Shown: in pieces, positions 53,349 to 62,108 of the stretch
How the letters are laid out: every line of letters starts with the position of its first letter
Position numbering within the stretch: the first letter of the stretch is position 1
NCBI RefSeq assembly: GCF_009856625.1
Contig: NZ_CP047241.1
Coordinates: forward strand, 1,240,001-1,304,000
Origin: Aquitalea denitrificans
GTDB lineage: Bacteria; Pseudomonadota; Gammaproteobacteria; Burkholderiales; Chromobacteriaceae
DNA length: 64,000 nucleotides
Direction of reading: 5' to 3'
Program-made: the position numbers and the translations under genes
Notes under the pieces: generated by a model
Seen by the model: only the letters and a program-made list of their open reading frames with translations
The model's database searches: none
What the model was told of the DNA's origin: nothing

Positions 53349-53674
53349 GGCTGACGCGCTGATGGAGGAGTGAGTATTCCTCAATCTAAGCAGGTGTCAT
53401 GCAATCTTTCCAGTTAAAAAACGGATAAGTACCGATTTAGTAAGCAGAACCGGTTATGACGTGGCTGGTGTGTGTATGTTTTATGAAAAAAGCGGCGGAG
53501 GGCGGTTGAGGTGCAGCCGTCGGCCTTGCCGATGCCAGCACGTGGCAGGCCAGCTTTAAGGCAATAACGGAGCATTTCTGCATGCGTGCCGGGCTGCTTG
53601 CCGGCGACAGTGCAGAAGGGGGAGGCTGCGCGACCCACAGGTGGGCTGAGTGGCCGCGAGACAGGCGTGGCTGC
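53349..53674. other. Intergenic region, nothing recognised
   Basis: About 325 bp between the EAL gene and infA. I see no gene, repeat or strong hairpin. Confidence 0.5.
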
Positions 53675-53938
53675 TTAGCGGCGCTTGAAGTGCTGCGGAG
53701 CCGGGCCGCCGACAGGAGCAGTCGGGTGGCGGAAGTTGATGCGACCCTTGGTCAGGTCGTACGGTGACATTTCCACGGTCACACGGTCACCGACCAGTAC
53801 GCGGATGCGGTGCATCTTCATTTTTCCCGAGCCATAGGCCAGGATTTCAACATTGTTGTCCAGGCGCACTCGAAAGCGCGATTCCGGCAGCATTTCAATA
53901 ACGACGCCTTGCAGTTCGATCATGTCTTCTTTGGACAT
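53675..53938 (-). CDS. infA: Translation initiation factor IF-1, stand-alone copy with C-terminal extension
   Basis: An 87-residue S1-fold protein (MSKEDMIELQGVVIEMLP, GKMKMHRIRVLVGDRVTVEMSPYD read in parts). Usual IF-1 is 72 residues; this has about 15 extra (PTAPVGGPAPQHFKRR). It is not in a ribosomal-protein operon. Betaproteobacteria often carry a second infA of this kind. AAGGA precedes the ATG. Long leader with a near-consensus promoter upstream. Confidence 0.93.
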   Translation of the reverse strand: MSKEDMIELQGVVIEMLPESRFRVRLDNNVEILAYGSGKMKMHRIRVLVGDRVTVEMSPYDLTKGRINFRHPTAPVGGPAPQHFKRR

Positions 53939-54144
53939 TAACGATTCCTTTCAGTGTAACGGGTGGGCCAATAGCCCATGCGGCAGTCCCTCACGGAGCG
54001 CCGCACGATCTGTGATAACAGATTGCTTCTATCGATAACCAAGCAGGTAAGACTGGCAGCACATGGCAAAAATGTGCCGTTACCAAGGCAAGGCAGACGG
54101 ATTGAAACCCCGGTTGGGGAACGGTCCGGAAGGAGGCAGCGCGC
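53939..54144 (-). promoter_or_regulatory. Long structured 5' leader of infA
   Basis: About 200 nt between the promoter and the ATG. Minus-strand stems visible include CCCC-AACC-GGGG, GCACAT/ATGTGC and ATCTGT-TATC-ACAGAT. IF-1 is cold-regulated in enterobacteria; the leader may serve a similar purpose here. Confidence 0.5.
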
Positions 54145-54173
54145 ATTATACAGCTAAATGGCTGATTTGTCAG
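54145..54173 (-). promoter_or_regulatory. Near-consensus sigma70 promoter of infA
   Basis: On the minus strand CTGACA (54173-54168), exactly 17 bp, TATAAT (54150-54145). It is the best promoter match I noticed in the window. Confidence 0.75.
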
Positions 54174-54577
54174 TGCAAATGCACAGTGGCTTCACATTGG
54201 CAGCCGGGTTTGGCCTGGTGATGGCAAAAACACTTATGCATCCGCAGCTTAGCGCGGTTGTATGTTGTTGCATGCGGCGTAGTCCTGTGGGCTGTCAGTT
54301 GCTTGCTGTGCAGGTGTTTTTCTACTCGATGGTGGGCGGCTGCTACAGGCAATAGGGCAGGGTGATGGGATGAGTGGCGGTGCTGATGCACACTGAATAC
54401 TTGATGTGTGTCACAAAAGGAAAATTCATTATTCATATTCTTACAATTCAATACAAAAATGCACTGGATAAATCTTTCTCTTGCTGACATCCTGTAGAGT
54501 TTCGATCATCATGTTTTGCTGATATTGCATGTGGAGCAAAACGCTATCAGTTGTAAACTCTGCAGTAGGACAGACTT
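54174..54577. other. Upstream region of the lysine permease-like gene
   Basis: About 400 bp without a gene. Its right end holds the two-stem leader described separately. AT content rises from about 54400. Confidence 0.5.
54496..54561 (+). promoter_or_regulatory. Nested two-stem structure ahead of lysP-like gene
   Basis: Outer arms AGAGTTT (54496-54502) and AAACTCT (54555-54561); inner arms GTTTTGCT (54513-54520) and AGCAAAAC (54535-54542). Both are perfect. It ends 16 nt before the start codon and next to the AGGA site. It could be an mRNA switch or a double operator. Confidence 0.5.
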
Positions 54578-56098
54578 ATGGAAAACAATAGAGAAGGCGA
54601 AGGACTTAGGCGCAGCCTGCAGGCGCGCCATTTGTCCATGATCGCCATTGGCGGCTCCATCGGTACCGGCCTGTTTCTGGCCTCCGGTGCCACGGTAGCT
54701 TCGGCCGGGCCGGGTGGGGCCTTGCTGTCGTATGCGCTGATCGGGTTGATGGTGTATTTCCTGATGACCAGTCTGGGGGAGATGGCAGCTTTCATGCCGG
54801 TGTCCGGCTCCTTCCAGGTATACGGTTCGCGTTTTGTCGACCACTCCTTCGGTTTCGCCCAGGGCTGGAATTACTGGTACAACTGGGCGGTCACCATTGC
54901 GGTGGAACTGGCAGCGGCTTCCATCGTCATGCATTACTGGCTACCCCATGTACCGGGCGTGGTGTGGAGCGCGGTGTTTCTGGCCGTCATCTTTGCCCTC
55001 AACTATTTCTCGGTAAAAGGCTTTGGCGAGGCGGAATTCTGGTGCTCCATGCTCAAGGTGGTCACCATCATTGCCTTCATCATCGTGGGTTTCATGATGA
55101 TCTGGGGCATCATGACCAATCCGGACAGTAGCCGTTATTCGCCTGGCCTGAATGTGTTCATGCATGGTGATGGCCCCTTTGTCGGTGGCATGGCGGCCTT
55201 TGTCAGCGTGTCGATGATTGTGGGTTTCTCCTTCCAGGGCACTGAGCTGATCGGCGTGGCTGCGGGCGAATCCAGCCACCCGGCCAAAACAATCCCGCGC
55301 GCCGTGAAGCAGATTTTCTGGCGCATCCTGATGTTCTACATGCTGTCCATCCTGATCATCGGCTTCATCCTGCCGTATAACGATCCGATGCTGCTGAAGA
55401 ACGATGTGCAGGACGTGGGTGCCAGCCCGTTCACCCTGGTGTTCAGCCGCGCCGGCCTCGCCTTGTCGGCCAGCCTGATGAATGCGGTGATCCTGTCGGC
55501 CATCCTGTCGGCGGGGAATTCCGGCATGTATGCTTCCACCCGCATGCTGTACGTGATGGCGCAGAACAAGATGGCCCCGGCCTGGTTCGGCAAGCTGTCT
55601 GCCAGTGGCGTGCCGCGCAATGCCCTGTATGCCACCACGCTGGTGGCCGGCCTGTGCTTCCTTACCTCGCTGTTCGAGAGCAATGCGGTATACCTGTGGC
55701 TGCTGAATTCCTCCGGCATGACCGGTTTCATCGCCTGGCTGGGGATTGCCATCTGCCATTACCGTTTCCGCCGTGCCTATGTGCAGCAGGGCTATGATCT
55801 GGCCGATCTGCCTTACCGCGCCCGCTGGTTTCCGCTGGGGCCGCTGTTTGCCTTTGCGCTGTGCATGCTGATCATGCTGGGGCAGAACTATGCCGCCTTC
55901 ACCAGCGCCAAGGTCGACTGGAATGGCATTATCGCCACCTATATCGGCATTCCGCTGTTTCTGCTGCTGTGGCTGGGCTACAAATGGAAGCATGGCAGCA
56001 CGCTGATTCCGCTGGAGCGGATTGAACTGGCCGAAGCGCATGCGCAGTTGGAACCGGTCGAGCCGTCCGGTCGTCTGGCAGAGCAGGCCGCTGACTGA
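54578..56098 (+). CDS. lysP: Lysine-specific permease-like APC transporter
   Basis: A 506-residue twelve-helix permease. GGSIGTGLFLASG in helix 1, FQGTELIGVAAGES, IPRAVKQIFWRIL, and the LSAGNSGMYASTRMLY helix-8 region are those of LysP from enterobacteria, which imports lysine. The gene symbol rests on this close resemblance; a broader basic amino-acid range is possible. The gene has an unusual two-stem leader. Confidence 0.85.
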   Translation: MENNREGEGLRRSLQARHLSMIAIGGSIGTGLFLASGATVASAGPGGALLSYALIGLMVYFLMTSLGEMAAFMPVSGSFQVYGSRFVDHSFGFAQGWNYWYNWAVTIAVELAAASIVMHYWLPHVPGVVWSAVFLAVIFALNYFSVKGFGEAEFWCSMLKVVTIIAFIIVGFMMIWGIMTNPDSSRYSPGLNVFMHGDGPFVGGMAAFVSVSMIVGFSFQGTELIGVAAGESSHPAKTIPRAVKQIFWRILMFYMLSILIIGFILPYNDPMLLKNDVQDVGASPFTLVFSRAGLALSASLMNAVILSAILSAGNSGMYASTRMLYVMAQNKMAPAWFGKLSASGVPRNALYATTLVAGLCFLTSLFESNAVYLWLLNSSGMTGFIAWLGIAICHYRFRRAYVQQGYDLADLPYRARWFPLGPLFAFALCMLIMLGQNYAAFTSAKVDWNGIIATYIGIPLFLLLWLGYKWKHGSTLIPLERIELAEAHAQLEPVEPSGRLAEQAAD

Positions 56099-56120
56099 GT
56101 GCATCTTCAGCTCTGAGGAC

Positions 56121-56147
56121 AAGGCCCGGCGTTGCCGGGCCTTTTTC
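56121..56147 (+). terminator. Terminator of the lysP-like gene
   Basis: AAGGCCCGGC-GTT-GCCGGGCCTT then TTT. Confidence 0.9.
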
Positions 56148-56306
56148 ATGAATGTGCTGGTCTGGCACACAAATTTTTTGTCGGCTGCGCTGTATGGTAG
56201 TGATACGCACGTTACAATCGCCGCGCAATGCACGGCATGACAAGATGCATCACGAGACGCACCATCCCCCACCAAGCAGGCCGGAGCCTGCCCGGAGAAC
56301 AATAAT

Positions 56307-57011
56307 ATGGCCCTGATGTCACTTTTTTTCAGCAAATATCTGTTTGTGCTGGCAGCCTTGCTGCCCATTATCAATCCTCCCGGATTGGTGCCCATTTTCA
56401 TTTCCATGACCGCGCGCAACACCACGCAGCAGCGGGCTTTTCTGGCGCGGCGTATTGCCATGTACTGCTTTTTGCTGTTGCTGGGCAGCATGTATGTGGG
56501 CAGTTTCGTGCTGGAGTTTTTCGGTGTGTCGCTGCCGGTGGTGCAGCTGTCTGGTGGCTTGCTGATTTCGCTGGCGGCCTGGCGCATGCTCAATGACAAC
56601 CCGGCGGAAAGCAATCAGCCTTCCAGCGAGCCGGTGCGGCAGGAAAACCGTGACGAACTCAAGCAGCGGGCCTTTTATCCGCTGACTTTTCCACTGACAG
56701 TGGGGCCAGGTTCGATCTCGGTTTCCATCACCCTGGGTGCGTCGATGACGGTAACCGGCAAGCCGATGGTGAAATACATGCTGGTGCCGATGGCCAGTCT
56801 GGCGGCGGTGCTGTCGCTGGCCGTGCTGGTGTACATGTGTTACCGCCATGCCGACAAGCTGCTGGCTTATCTGGGGCAGACTGGCTCGGTGGTGTTCCTG
56901 CGCCTGTCGGCCTTCATTCTGATGTGTCTGGGGGTGCAGATCATGTGGGAAGGGGTGGAGCAGCTGTTCTCCGAACTGATCCAGAGCAACGCCAACCTGT
57001 TACATCGCTGA
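56307..57011 (+). CDS. MarC-family inner-membrane protein
   Basis: A 234-residue six-helix protein. IINPPGLVPIFISMT and FPLTVGPGSISVSIT are the two repeat signatures of the MarC/UPF0056 family. Despite the name, MarC has no proven role in drug resistance. GGAG precedes the ATG. It converges with the acpH-like gene. Confidence 0.9.
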   Translation: MALMSLFFSKYLFVLAALLPIINPPGLVPIFISMTARNTTQQRAFLARRIAMYCFLLLLGSMYVGSFVLEFFGVSLPVVQLSGGLLISLAAWRMLNDNPAESNQPSSEPVRQENRDELKQRAFYPLTFPLTVGPGSISVSITLGASMTVTGKPMVKYMLVPMASLAAVLSLAVLVYMCYRHADKLLAYLGQTGSVVFLRLSAFILMCLGVQIMWEGVEQLFSELIQSNANLLHR

Positions 57012-57026
57012 TGCAGTGCGGGCCGC

Positions 57027-57608
57027 TTAGCTGCGGTCCGTGACCAATGCCTGCTGCAATTGCGGGTAAAAGTCCAGAAAGTCCTGTTCTAGCGTTGAAT
57101 AGTGCTGGAGCAGGTCGTCAATGCCAGCGGCAACGGGATTGTCGCGCTGTATGCGGTGGCGGGAAAAGCTGCGCAGCACTGCGGCAATACCGTCCACTTC
57201 TGCGTAGGACAGCAACCAGTCCTCGGTCTGCATGCGCGGCAATATGTCCAGCAGGCGCGGTGGCAGCCATTGCCGGTGTGCTTCCAGTTCGGCATAGCTG
57301 CGGGCGGTGAAATCCGCCAGCGGCATGCTGGCAAATTCGGTCCAGTGCCGTGCCAGGAAGTGATCGTAGAAAATGTCCACCAGGATGCCGGCGTAGCGCC
57401 GCCGCTCTGCGGCAATGCGCTGCTTGCTGTGTGCCACCAGCGGGTGGCTGTCGGTGTGGCTGTCTATCCGCCGGTGCAGGGCCATGCCTTGCTGCAGCGC
57501 CTGCGGTAGGTGTCCGGCATGGGATGGCTTGAGAAAGTCGCCCAGCAGATTCCCCACCCGTGCCGCCGCATCGTCCGGTGCCAGATGCAGGTGGGCCAGG
57601 TAGTTCAT
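57027..57608 (-). CDS. acpH: Acyl-carrier-protein phosphodiesterase (AcpH/DUF479)
   Basis: A 193-residue HD-fold metalloprotein. The N-terminus MNYLAHLHLA with GNLLGDFLK, HRRIDSHTDSHP and VDIFYDHFLARHW is the family pattern. E. coli AcpH removes phosphopantetheine from acyl carrier protein. Its start overlaps the stop of the hutD-like gene by 4 nt (ATGA). Confidence 0.9.
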   Translation of the reverse strand: MNYLAHLHLAPDDAAARVGNLLGDFLKPSHAGHLPQALQQGMALHRRIDSHTDSHPLVAHSKQRIAAERRRYAGILVDIFYDHFLARHWTEFASMPLADFTARSYAELEAHRQWLPPRLLDILPRMQTEDWLLSYAEVDGIAAVLRSFSRHRIQRDNPVAAGIDDLLQHYSTLEQDFLDFYPQLQQALVTDRS

Positions 57609-58210
57609 TCCGGGCTTTGCCGGTTAAGCCGCACGACGATGATGCGGACCGGCATGGTACTGGTCAGCGTCAGGCTTACCGCCAGTTGCTGCAGCAAGGC
57701 ATCCTGTGGCTGCAGCACGCAACTGCGGCCATCTTCTCGGCGCACTTCCAGTGCCTTGCCTGCCGCCAGCATCACCAGCAACACTTCGTCACTGCTTTGT
57801 AACTGGCGCACCCCGTGCAGCTCAAAGCTTTCCACCTGCTGTTGGTAGCGGTTGCGGCGGGTCATCACATTGAAGTCGAGCACCGGCCCATCCTGCAGCC
57901 GGCTGCTGATAGGCTCTTCCCCGGCAAAGGCCAGCGGGTGGCTGTGAACATCCAGCAGGCTGTGGCTGCCGTCGCCACGTACCAGCAGCAGGCCATTGCC
58001 GTCCAGCAGCAGCAACTGGCGGTCCACCCCGGCAAAGTGCGAAAACGGACCGTCACTGGCCACGCTGGCCATGCTGATGCGGTAGTCGAAATCATCCAGT
58101 GTGGCATCCGGCGGTGAAATCAGGATCTGGCGGGTGGTGCCGCCGCCGTTTTTCCACGGCGTGGCCGGGTAGTCGCGGGCTAGCAGGGTGTGCATGGCGT
58201 GCTCTGACAA
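57605..58210 (-). CDS. HutD/Ves family bicupin
   Basis: A 201-residue protein. TPWKNGGGTTRQI, DFDYRISMASVASDGPFS and FAGVDRQLLLLDG are the HutD/Ves signatures. Such proteins bind small ligands (HutD binds formylated amino acids), but no hut gene is near. Alternative start at 58195 (MHTLLAR). It overlaps the acpH-like gene by 4 nt, so the two are coupled. Confidence 0.88.
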   Translation of the reverse strand: MSEHAMHTLLARDYPATPWKNGGGTTRQILISPPDATLDDFDYRISMASVASDGPFSHFAGVDRQLLLLDGNGLLLVRGDGSHSLLDVHSHPLAFAGEEPISSRLQDGPVLDFNVMTRRNRYQQQVESFELHGVRQLQSSDEVLLVMLAAGKALEVRREDGRSCVLQPQDALLQQLAVSLTLTSTMPVRIIVVRLNRQSPE

Positions 58211-58296
58211 GTGAAAACGCGATTATCGCCCCATGCGCACGGGTGTGCATCTGCTGTCTGCGGTGTCCGGTGGCAAGGCCTTGTCGCAACCGGGTT

Positions 58297-58316
58297 TTGT
58301 AGTGCTGCAGCTACAA
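58297..58316. promoter_or_regulatory. Inverted repeat upstream of the iron alcohol dehydrogenase
   Basis: TTGTAG and CTACAA arms with an 8-bp centre, about 160 bp ahead of the dehydrogenase and 87 bp from the divergent hutD-like start. Possible operator. Confidence 0.4.
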
Positions 58317-58474
58317 GGGACCGGGTTTGATCTGACGCAATATGCCATTCCACTGGAGTGCCAAGATGGAGCCAAACCTTACTGGCGCGGCAGGCAGGGC
58401 CGAATGGTTCTCCTGTTTCCGGCTTGCTTTCCAATGCAAGCCGGCCGCACCCACCCCACCCTAAGGAGATCATC

Positions 58475-59605
58475 ATGGCTACCAGCGCTTTCTTCATTCC
58501 TTCCGTCAACCTGATGGGAGCCGGCTGCTTGCAGCAGGCCGTAGACAGCATGCAGGCCCAGGGTTTCAAACGTGCGCTGATCGTGACCGATGCCGGCCTG
58601 GTCAAGACCGGTCTTGCCGACAAGGTGGCCGCGCTGCTGGCTGCGGCTGATATCCAGTCGGCGGTATTCGATGGCGTACACCCCAATCCGACCTGCGCCA
58701 ACGTCAATGCTGGCTTGGCACTGTTGCAGGAAAAACAATGTGATGTGGTGATTTCGCTGGGTGGCGGCTCGCCGCATGACTGTGCCAAGGGCATTGCCCT
58801 GGTCGCGGTGAATGGCGGCAAGATCCAGGATTACGAAGGCGTGGACAAGTCGGCCAAGCCGCAGCTGCCGCTGGTGGCCATCAATACCACCGCCGGTACG
58901 GCCAGTGAGATGACGCGTTTTTGCATCATCACTGACGAGGCGCGCCATATCAAGATGGCCATCGTGGACAAGCACACCACGCCCATCCTGTCGGTGAACG
59001 ACCCGGAAACCATGGCTGGCATGCCGCCTTCGCTCACTGCCGCCACCGGCATGGATGCACTGACTCACGCCATCGAAGCCTATGTGTCGACCATTGCCAC
59101 CCCGATTACCGACGCCTGCGCGCTCAAGGCCATGAGCCTGATCGCGGCTTTTCTGCCGCGTGCCGTGGAAAACGGCCAGGACATGGAAGCGCGCGAACAG
59201 ATGGCCTATGCCCAGTTCCTGGCTGGAATGGCGTTCAACAATGCCTCGCTGGGTTATGTGCATGCGATGGCACACCAGCTGGGTGGCTTCTACGACCTGC
59301 CGCACGGCGTGTGCAATGCGGTATTGCTGCCGCACGTGCAGGTGTACAACAGCAAGGTGGCTGCTGCGCGTCTGGCTGATGTCGGCGTGGCGCTGGGCGT
59401 GAAGGCTGGTGCAGAAGATGCGATTGAAGCCATCCGTCAGCTGGCTGCCAAGGTGGGTATCCCGGCGGGTCTGACGCAATTGGGGGTGAAAGTAGAGGAC
59501 ATCCCGGTACTGGCGACCAATGCCTTGAAAGACGCATGCGGCTTTACCAATCCGGTTCAGGCCACGCACGAAGAAATCTGCGCCATCTACCGTGCAGCCA
59601 TGTAA
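58475..59605 (+). CDS. Iron-containing alcohol dehydrogenase
   Basis: A 376-residue group III dehydrogenase. NAD-binding GGGSPHDCAKGIAL; metal ligands in GMDALTHAIEAY and MAHQLGGFYDLPHG. It resembles YiaY/AdhB/1,3-propanediol dehydrogenases; the alcohol is not known. AAGGAG precedes the ATG at 58475. Confidence 0.93.
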   Translation: MATSAFFIPSVNLMGAGCLQQAVDSMQAQGFKRALIVTDAGLVKTGLADKVAALLAAADIQSAVFDGVHPNPTCANVNAGLALLQEKQCDVVISLGGGSPHDCAKGIALVAVNGGKIQDYEGVDKSAKPQLPLVAINTTAGTASEMTRFCIITDEARHIKMAIVDKHTTPILSVNDPETMAGMPPSLTAATGMDALTHAIEAYVSTIATPITDACALKAMSLIAAFLPRAVENGQDMEAREQMAYAQFLAGMAFNNASLGYVHAMAHQLGGFYDLPHGVCNAVLLPHVQVYNSKVAAARLADVGVALGVKAGAEDAIEAIRQLAAKVGIPAGLTQLGVKVEDIPVLATNALKDACGFTNPVQATHEEICAIYRAAM

Positions 59606-59633
59606 ACCCCGTGTAGCCTGATGTGTAGCAAAC

Positions 59634-59654
59634 AGAGCCGGCCTTGCCGGCTCT
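59634..59654. terminator. Bidirectional terminator
   Basis: AGAGCCGGC-CTT-GCCGGCTCT between the convergent dehydrogenase and LysR genes. Confidence 0.7.
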
Positions 59655-59662
59655 TGCGCATT

Positions 59663-60577
59663 TCAGCGGCTGGCAAAACCTGCCGCCGTGGCGGCGCTGC
59701 GGATGGCATCCAGCACCAGCCTGGCCTTGCGTGGAATCCGACGGCTGGCAAACACGGCATGCATCTGCGCATCCTCCCCACGGTTGGACACGATGCGGTA
59801 GTCCGGGCACAGCCGCACCAGCTGGCCGCTTGCCACCAGTGGTTCGGCCAGCCAGTCGCCCATGCGTGCCACGCCCCAGCCGGCCAGTGCGGCCTGCAGC
59901 ACGGCATTGCCGGAGCTGACGCGGTGGCTGGCATTCAGGTTGAGGCTGACCTGATGGCTGTCCGAAACGAAATTCCAGGCCTTGAGAATGCGCGGTGCGG
60001 CATGAATCAGGATGGCGTGCTCGCTCAGCTCTTCTGGCTGCTGCGGCAGGCCGTGGCTGGCGACATAGGCCGGGCTGGCGTACAGCCGGCGCTGATAGGG
60101 CCAGAGCGGAAAGCCGATCAGCTCGCTGGAAGCGGGGTAGGCCCCGCGGATGCTGAAGTCCAGCTTTTCGCGTATCGGCTCCAGGATGGTGTCGCTGTAC
60201 AGGATGTCAAAGCGCAGTTGCGGGTTGCTGTTGGCCAGTTGCTGCAGGATGGGCGGCAGGAAATGGCTGGCCATCACCTCGGGTGCGGAAAAGCGCAGCC
60301 AGCCGCGTGGCGCACTGCCCAGGGCGGCCAGGTCGTCTTCCACTTCTTCCTGCAATTGCAACATCTGCCGCGCGGTATCGTAGTAGGCTTCGCCGGCCAT
60401 GGTCAGGCTGACCTGCTTTTGCGAGCGGGCCAGCAGACTGGTGCCCAGGCTTTCTTCCAGCGCCTGCACCGCACGCGTGGCGGTGCTGGGTGATGTCCCC
60501 AACTGACGCGCAGCCGAGACAAAGCTTTTGCGTTCCACCACGGCGCAGAAGACCTGCAGTTCCCATAACAGCTTCAT
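59663..60577 (-). CDS. LysR-family regulator
   Basis: A 304-residue LysR regulator. HTH about residues 4-62 (FVSAARQLGTSPSTATRAVQALE); the effector domain has FDILYSDTILEPIREKLDFSIRG read in parts, the CrgA-like subgroup pattern. It diverges from the TauE/SafE gene over a perfect 9-bp inverted repeat and probably controls it. ATG at 60575-60577; the longer frame adds an implausible Cys-rich start. Confidence 0.9.
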   Translation of the reverse strand: MKLLWELQVFCAVVERKSFVSAARQLGTSPSTATRAVQALEESLGTSLLARSQKQVSLTMAGEAYYDTARQMLQLQEEVEDDLAALGSAPRGWLRFSAPEVMASHFLPPILQQLANSNPQLRFDILYSDTILEPIREKLDFSIRGAYPASSELIGFPLWPYQRRLYASPAYVASHGLPQQPEELSEHAILIHAAPRILKAWNFVSDSHQVSLNLNASHRVSSGNAVLQAALAGWGVARMGDWLAEPLVASGQLVRLCPDYRIVSNRGEDAQMHAVFASRRIPRKARLVLDAIRSAATAAGFASR

Positions 60578-60598
60578 ATACTTACCAGATTGCAGAAT

Positions 60599-60617
60599 TT
60601 GCAATACGGTATTGCAA
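60599..60617. promoter_or_regulatory. Perfect 9-bp palindromic operator between LysR and TauE/SafE genes
   Basis: TTGCAATAC-G-GTATTGCAA: 18 of 18 arm bases pair. It is 21 bp from the LysR start and 51 bp from the exporter start. Confidence 0.75.
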
Positions 60618-60668
60618 CAACATGGTCGGTGCAAGCCCTACAATGGCTTCCATTATCAGGAGGCAGTC

Positions 60669-61445
60669 ATGTTGTTGACCTTGGGATTCTTGTGTTTCTT
60701 CTCTTTCATGGCCGGTCTGATCGACGCCGCCGTCGGCGGTGGCGGCCTGATCCAGACACCGGCACTGTTCAATTTTCTGCCGCAGTATTCGGCAGCCACG
60801 CTGTTTGGCACCAACAAGATGTCTTCGGCAGTGGGAACGCTGTCGGCCACGCGGTCTTATCTGCAGCGGGTGCGTTTGCCGTGGAAGCTGGTGATACCGG
60901 CAGCCATCACCGCCTTTATCATGTCCTTTGCCGGTGCGGCCACGGTAAATGCCATTCCCAAGTCGGTGATCCGCCCGTTGGTACTGGTGCTGCTGGTGTT
61001 GATGGCTATGTACACCTTGTGGAAAAAAGATTTTGGCAAGCTGCACAAGCCGGTGACGATAGGCCGGCGCGAAATGGGGGTGGGCATGGCCATTGGCGGG
61101 GCCATCGGTTTTTATGACGGTCTGTTCGGGCCGGGTACCGGCAGCTTCCTGATCTTCCTGTTCATCCGCTTTTTTGCCTTCGACTTCCTGCATGCCTCGG
61201 CCGCGGCCAAAGTGGTCAACCTCACCACCAATGTGGCAGCGCTGGCGTTTTTCATCCCCACCGGCAATGTGCTGTTCCAGTACGCCATTCCGATGGCCGG
61301 TTTCAATGTGCTGGGCGCCATGACCGGTTCCTGGGTGGCGATGAAGAAGGGGGCTGGATTTGTGCGGGTGCTGTTCTTGCTGCTGACCACGGTGCTGATT
61401 GGCAAACTGGCCTGGGACATGTTGCAGCCCTGGCTGCATGGCTGA
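60669..61445 (+). CDS. TauE/SafE-family exporter
   Basis: A 258-residue eight-helix inner-membrane protein. DAAVGGGGLIQTPALF and DGLFGPGTGSFLIF are the two TauE repeats. The family exports sulfite or organosulfur anions; the substrate here is unknown. CAGGAGG lies just ahead of the ATG at 60669. Regulated probably by the divergent LysR. Confidence 0.92.
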   Translation: MLLTLGFLCFFSFMAGLIDAAVGGGGLIQTPALFNFLPQYSAATLFGTNKMSSAVGTLSATRSYLQRVRLPWKLVIPAAITAFIMSFAGAATVNAIPKSVIRPLVLVLLVLMAMYTLWKKDFGKLHKPVTIGRREMGVGMAIGGAIGFYDGLFGPGTGSFLIFLFIRFFAFDFLHASAAAKVVNLTTNVAALAFFIPTGNVLFQYAIPMAGFNVLGAMTGSWVAMKKGAGFVRVLFLLLTTVLIGKLAWDMLQPWLHG

Positions 61446-61467
61446 ATCCGGCTTGCTGGCTGAAATG

Positions 61468-61499
61468 AAAAAGACCACGCTAAATCGCGTGGTCTTTTG
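61468..61499. terminator. Bidirectional terminator
   Basis: AAAAGACCACGC and GCGTGGTCTTTT around TAAATC, between the exporter and the glycine-zipper gene. Confidence 0.88.
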
Positions 61500-61519
61500 T
61501 CTTGTTGCCCGCTGAAGAC

Positions 61520-61822
61520 TCAGTCGTGCTTGTCCCAGCCGCGGTGACGGCCATGGTCGTGATGACGATGGTGATGATGGCGTCCCTCATCACGCGCCGG
61601 GCCGTCCTGGCGCTGATCCTTGGTGGTAATGGCCACGCCGGTGGCTCCACCCACTGCGCTGCCGATGATGGCACCATTGCGGCCACCCACGGCATTACCG
61701 ACTGCTGCACCTGCTGCACCACCTACTGCACCACCAAGAATCGCATCTGTTGTCGAGCCGGCCTGGGCTGCAGTTGCTGCCAGGCTGAGGGCAATTACCG
61801 AAATCCATTTATTCATTTGCAT
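61520..61822 (-). CDS. Exported glycine-zipper protein with His-rich tail
   Basis: A 100-residue protein. Signal peptide (MNKWISVIALSLAATAAQA; alternative ATG at 61816), then a glycine zipper (GGAVGGAAGAAVGNAVGG and repeats), likely membrane-associating. The C-terminus is His/Arg/Asp-rich (RHHHHRHHDHGRHRG) and could bind metals. Monocistronic. Confidence 0.8.
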   Translation of the reverse strand: MQMNKWISVIALSLAATAAQAGSTTDAILGGAVGGAAGAAVGNAVGGRNGAIIGSAVGGATGVAITTKDQRQDGPARDEGRHHHHRHHDHGRHRGWDKHD

Positions 61823-62108
61823 GATTCGCTAATCCACTGTGTAAGTGGCGGCAGTCTAGTGAAGGTGGGGTGAAATGGACAAGCTGTGAAATGTTAGTAA
61901 GTATTGAAAAGCGTTTGGCAAGAAATGGCCATGGCATGATCTTGCGCTGATGGAATGGCAAGGTATTGATTTGAAGTGTTTTTTTATTCCACACTGACGG
62001 CTTGGGTTTATAACAATCTGTTACAGAGTCAGGTCGGGTAAATGTCCTGACCCTGCAACAACGATTGTCATGCCGCAAGGGGAAATACTGCGTAGCCTGG
62101 AGCGTGGC

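Noticed and set aside
54496..54561. Lysine riboswitch upstream of the lysine permease-like gene
   Set aside because: The hairpins are real but far too short for the five-helix lysine riboswitch, and I see no matching core.
54941..56614. A 557-codon minus-strand frame opposite the lysine permease-like gene
   Set aside because: Shadow frame crossing a terminator; no recognisable domains.
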